This document shows positions 13,092 to 14,280 of a stretch of 14,280 bases of DNA, piece after piece (position 1 is the first letter of the stretch; each line of letters opens with the position of its first letter). The position numbers and the translations under genes are program-made. The notes under the pieces are model-generated. The model saw nothing but the letters and a program-made list of their open reading frames with translations, ran no database searches and was not told the origin of the DNA. Source of the DNA: an uncultured Clostridium sp. (GTDB lineage: Bacteria; Bacillota; Clostridia; UBA1212; UBA1255); the NCBI GenBank assembly GCA_900543695.1, contig UQSG01000048.1:1-14280 (forward strand), read 5' to 3'.

Positions 13092-14198
13092 TCAATCCCG
13101 GTGTTTTTCCTGCTCAAGATATTCCCGGAGACTGTGAATCGGCGTTCCGTCGATCGCCACAGCCCGCTCCGCGCAGAGCATGGAATTCAAAACCGCTTCT
13201 TCCGTGGCCTCTGCGGCAGCACGGAACACAGGATTCAGAGAGTCATCCTTAATCAGGCGCACAGTATGAAAAGCCTGGCCGTCATCGTGAACGATATTTG
13301 CAGTAGAAAAACCTAAAAAAACTTCTCCGCTGCCGTGGCTTGTATAGGAGCCGTCTCTTGCGAGACCTACGCCGATCCGTTTCAGCGCGCGCCGGAGCTG
13401 GCGGGAGGAAAGCGGGGCGTCGGTGGCCAGGATAACGATTACAGAACCCTTTTCGCTTTCCTTCGTTTGGAGCTTGCCGGACAGGATCCGTTCTCCGATT
13501 TTTTCACCGTCGATCCTGAGATCCGCGAGCGCTCCGTAATTTGTCTGCACGAGGATTCCGACCGTAAAATCTTCTCCGCCGATGTTTATGATCCTAGAGG
13601 CCGAGCCGATCCCGCCTTTCAGGCCATGACACATCATACCGGTGCCTCCGCCGATGTCTCCCTCGGGAAAATCCTCACAGGCATTTCGGATTGCTTCGAA
13701 TACATGCTCCCTGCAGACCGCCCGGTTCCGGATGTGGTTGATGACACCGTCATTGCATTCCAAAACCGGAATATTTACAGATTGAACAGAAATCCCATCT
13801 TTTTCGCATAAATCCAGCACATAGTCCATCATGCCGTCCAGGACTTTTCCGACGTTCAGCGTCGCCGTCAGGGCAAGCGGCGCCTCCAGCGTCCCCAGCT
13901 CGTCAATTTGGATCAGCCCGACGCTTTTCCCAAACCCGTTCAGCACATAGGAGGCCGCCGGCATTTTATGCACAAACAGATTATCGGGCGAGGGAAGAAG
14001 GACCGTCACACCCGTATAGTTATTCGAATCCTTGATTGTTGCATGGCCGACGCGGATTCCGCTGACATCTGTAATTTTGTTATATCTGCCGCATGGAAGG
14101 TGTCCAATTTTTATATCATAGTCTGCAGCGCGCTTTTGCTTTTTTTCGTCCATTCCGTTCTGAAGCCGCCTTTCCTGTTTTTTTGTATTATATTTCAT
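13092..14198 (-). CDS. P1-family (DmpA-like, S58) self-processing aminopeptidase
   Basis: A 368-residue member of the DmpA/BapA N-terminal-nucleophile family: a precursor that cuts itself before a Ser, which then becomes the N-terminal catalytic residue of the second chain and removes N-terminal residues from D- or beta-peptides or small L-peptides. The cleavage motif is E-K-G-S-V-I-V-I-L-A-T-D-A-P-L, with Gly251/Ser252 as the expected scissile pair. Asn220 (Q-T-N-Y-G), Ser290 and Glu292 (H-G-S-G-E) fall at the same distances from Ser252 as the DmpA active-site residues Asn218, Ser288 and Glu290 do from Ser250. I-T-D-V-S-G-I-R-V-G-H-A at 42-53 is the usual N-terminal landmark. There is no signal peptide, so it is cytosolic. 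The ATG at 14198 has AAGAAG 5 nt upstream; an ATG at 14153 is a reasonable alternative and would remove a lysine/arginine-rich 15-residue leader. It is transcribed alone. Confidence 0.9.
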   Translation of the reverse strand: MKYNTKKQERRLQNGMDEKKQKRAADYDIKIGHLPCGRYNKITDVSGIRVGHATIKDSNNYTGVTVLLPSPDNLFVHKMPAASYVLNGFGKSVGLIQIDELGTLEAPLALTATLNVGKVLDGMMDYVLDLCEKDGISVQSVNIPVLECNDGVINHIRNRAVCREHVFEAIRNACEDFPEGDIGGGTGMMCHGLKGGIGSASRIINIGGEDFTVGILVQTNYGALADLRIDGEKIGERILSGKLQTKESEKGSVIVILATDAPLSSRQLRRALKRIGVGLARDGSYTSHGSGEVFLGFSTANIVHDDGQAFHTVRLIKDDSLNPVFRAAAEATEEAVLNSMLCAERAVAIDGTPIHSLREYLEQEKHRD

Positions 14199-14223
14199 TA
14201 TTTCTTCTTATACAAGGGCATAT

Positions 14224-14252
14224 AGTGTAGGATTACAATACATGTGTTACAA
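14224..14252 (-). promoter_or_regulatory. Candidate promoter for the P1 peptidase gene
   Basis: On the minus strand TTGTAA (14252-14247), a 17-bp spacer and TACACT (14229-14224), giving a leader of about 20 nt. TTGTAA is repeated directly 14 bp downstream (14238-14233), and an imperfect dyad centred on ACATGT (14240-14245) lies between the two copies. The rest of the right edge, 14253-14280, shows no gene start. Confidence 0.5.
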
Positions 14253-14280
14253 GTGAACCTAGAAAAAAATAGCGAAGTCC

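Noticed and set aside
13335..13811. 158-codon plus-strand frame opposite the P1 peptidase
   Set aside because: Antisense of a gene whose catalytic motifs are all in frame on the minus strand.

Overview
The window looks like chromosomal DNA of a Clostridia-type member of the Bacillota, probably an anaerobic, spore-forming, gut-associated lineage of medium GC. The grounds are the sigma factor (sporulation sigma-H type), the cysE-cysS linkage, strong AGGAGG-type ribosome binding sites, lipoboxes on secreted proteins, sigma-A promoters with TATAAT-type -10 boxes, and clean intrinsic terminators. I see no rRNA, tRNA, CRISPR array, insertion sequence or phage gene.

Layout. (1) 1-1655: a possible divergent gene start at the left edge (minus strand, partial), then a promoter and a two-gene sugar operon: a xylose-isomerase-like TIM-barrel sugar isomerase/epimerase and a D-lyxose ketol-isomerase, closed by a terminator. 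(2) 1654-5502: a minus-strand polysaccharide deacetylase and a plus-strand glycoside hydrolase family 3 (GH3) lipoprotein, divergently transcribed from back-to-back promoters. The GH3 protein keeps the fold landmarks but has lost the catalytic nucleophile, the acid/base glutamate and several substrate-binding residues. It therefore looks like a cell-surface pseudo-glycosidase with a C-terminal F5/8-type (discoidin-like) carbohydrate-binding domain. (3) 5503-9816: a tight operon cysE-cysS-sigH-thyA-DHFR with 4-bp overlaps and gaps of 2 and 12 bp, ended by a strong terminator. It joins cysteine synthesis, Cys-tRNA charging, the stationary-phase sigma factor and the thymidylate/folate cycle. (4) 9817-12906: a Cthe_2159-type carbohydrate-binding beta-helix lipoprotein, then an M23 peptidase with its own strong promoter and terminator. 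(5) 12828-14280: a previously easy-to-miss 59-residue basic, membrane-anchored small protein on the minus strand (GTG start, perfect ribosome binding site, own promoter), and a P1-family (DmpA-like) self-processing peptidase on the minus strand with its own promoter.

Themes. The left half and gene 9869-11677 are about sensing, binding or processing carbohydrate at the cell surface and isomerising rare sugars. The middle is housekeeping. The items most worth a second look are the catalytically eroded GH3 lipoprotein, the reduced sigH operon with thyA and DHFR, and the small protein encoded across the M23 terminator.
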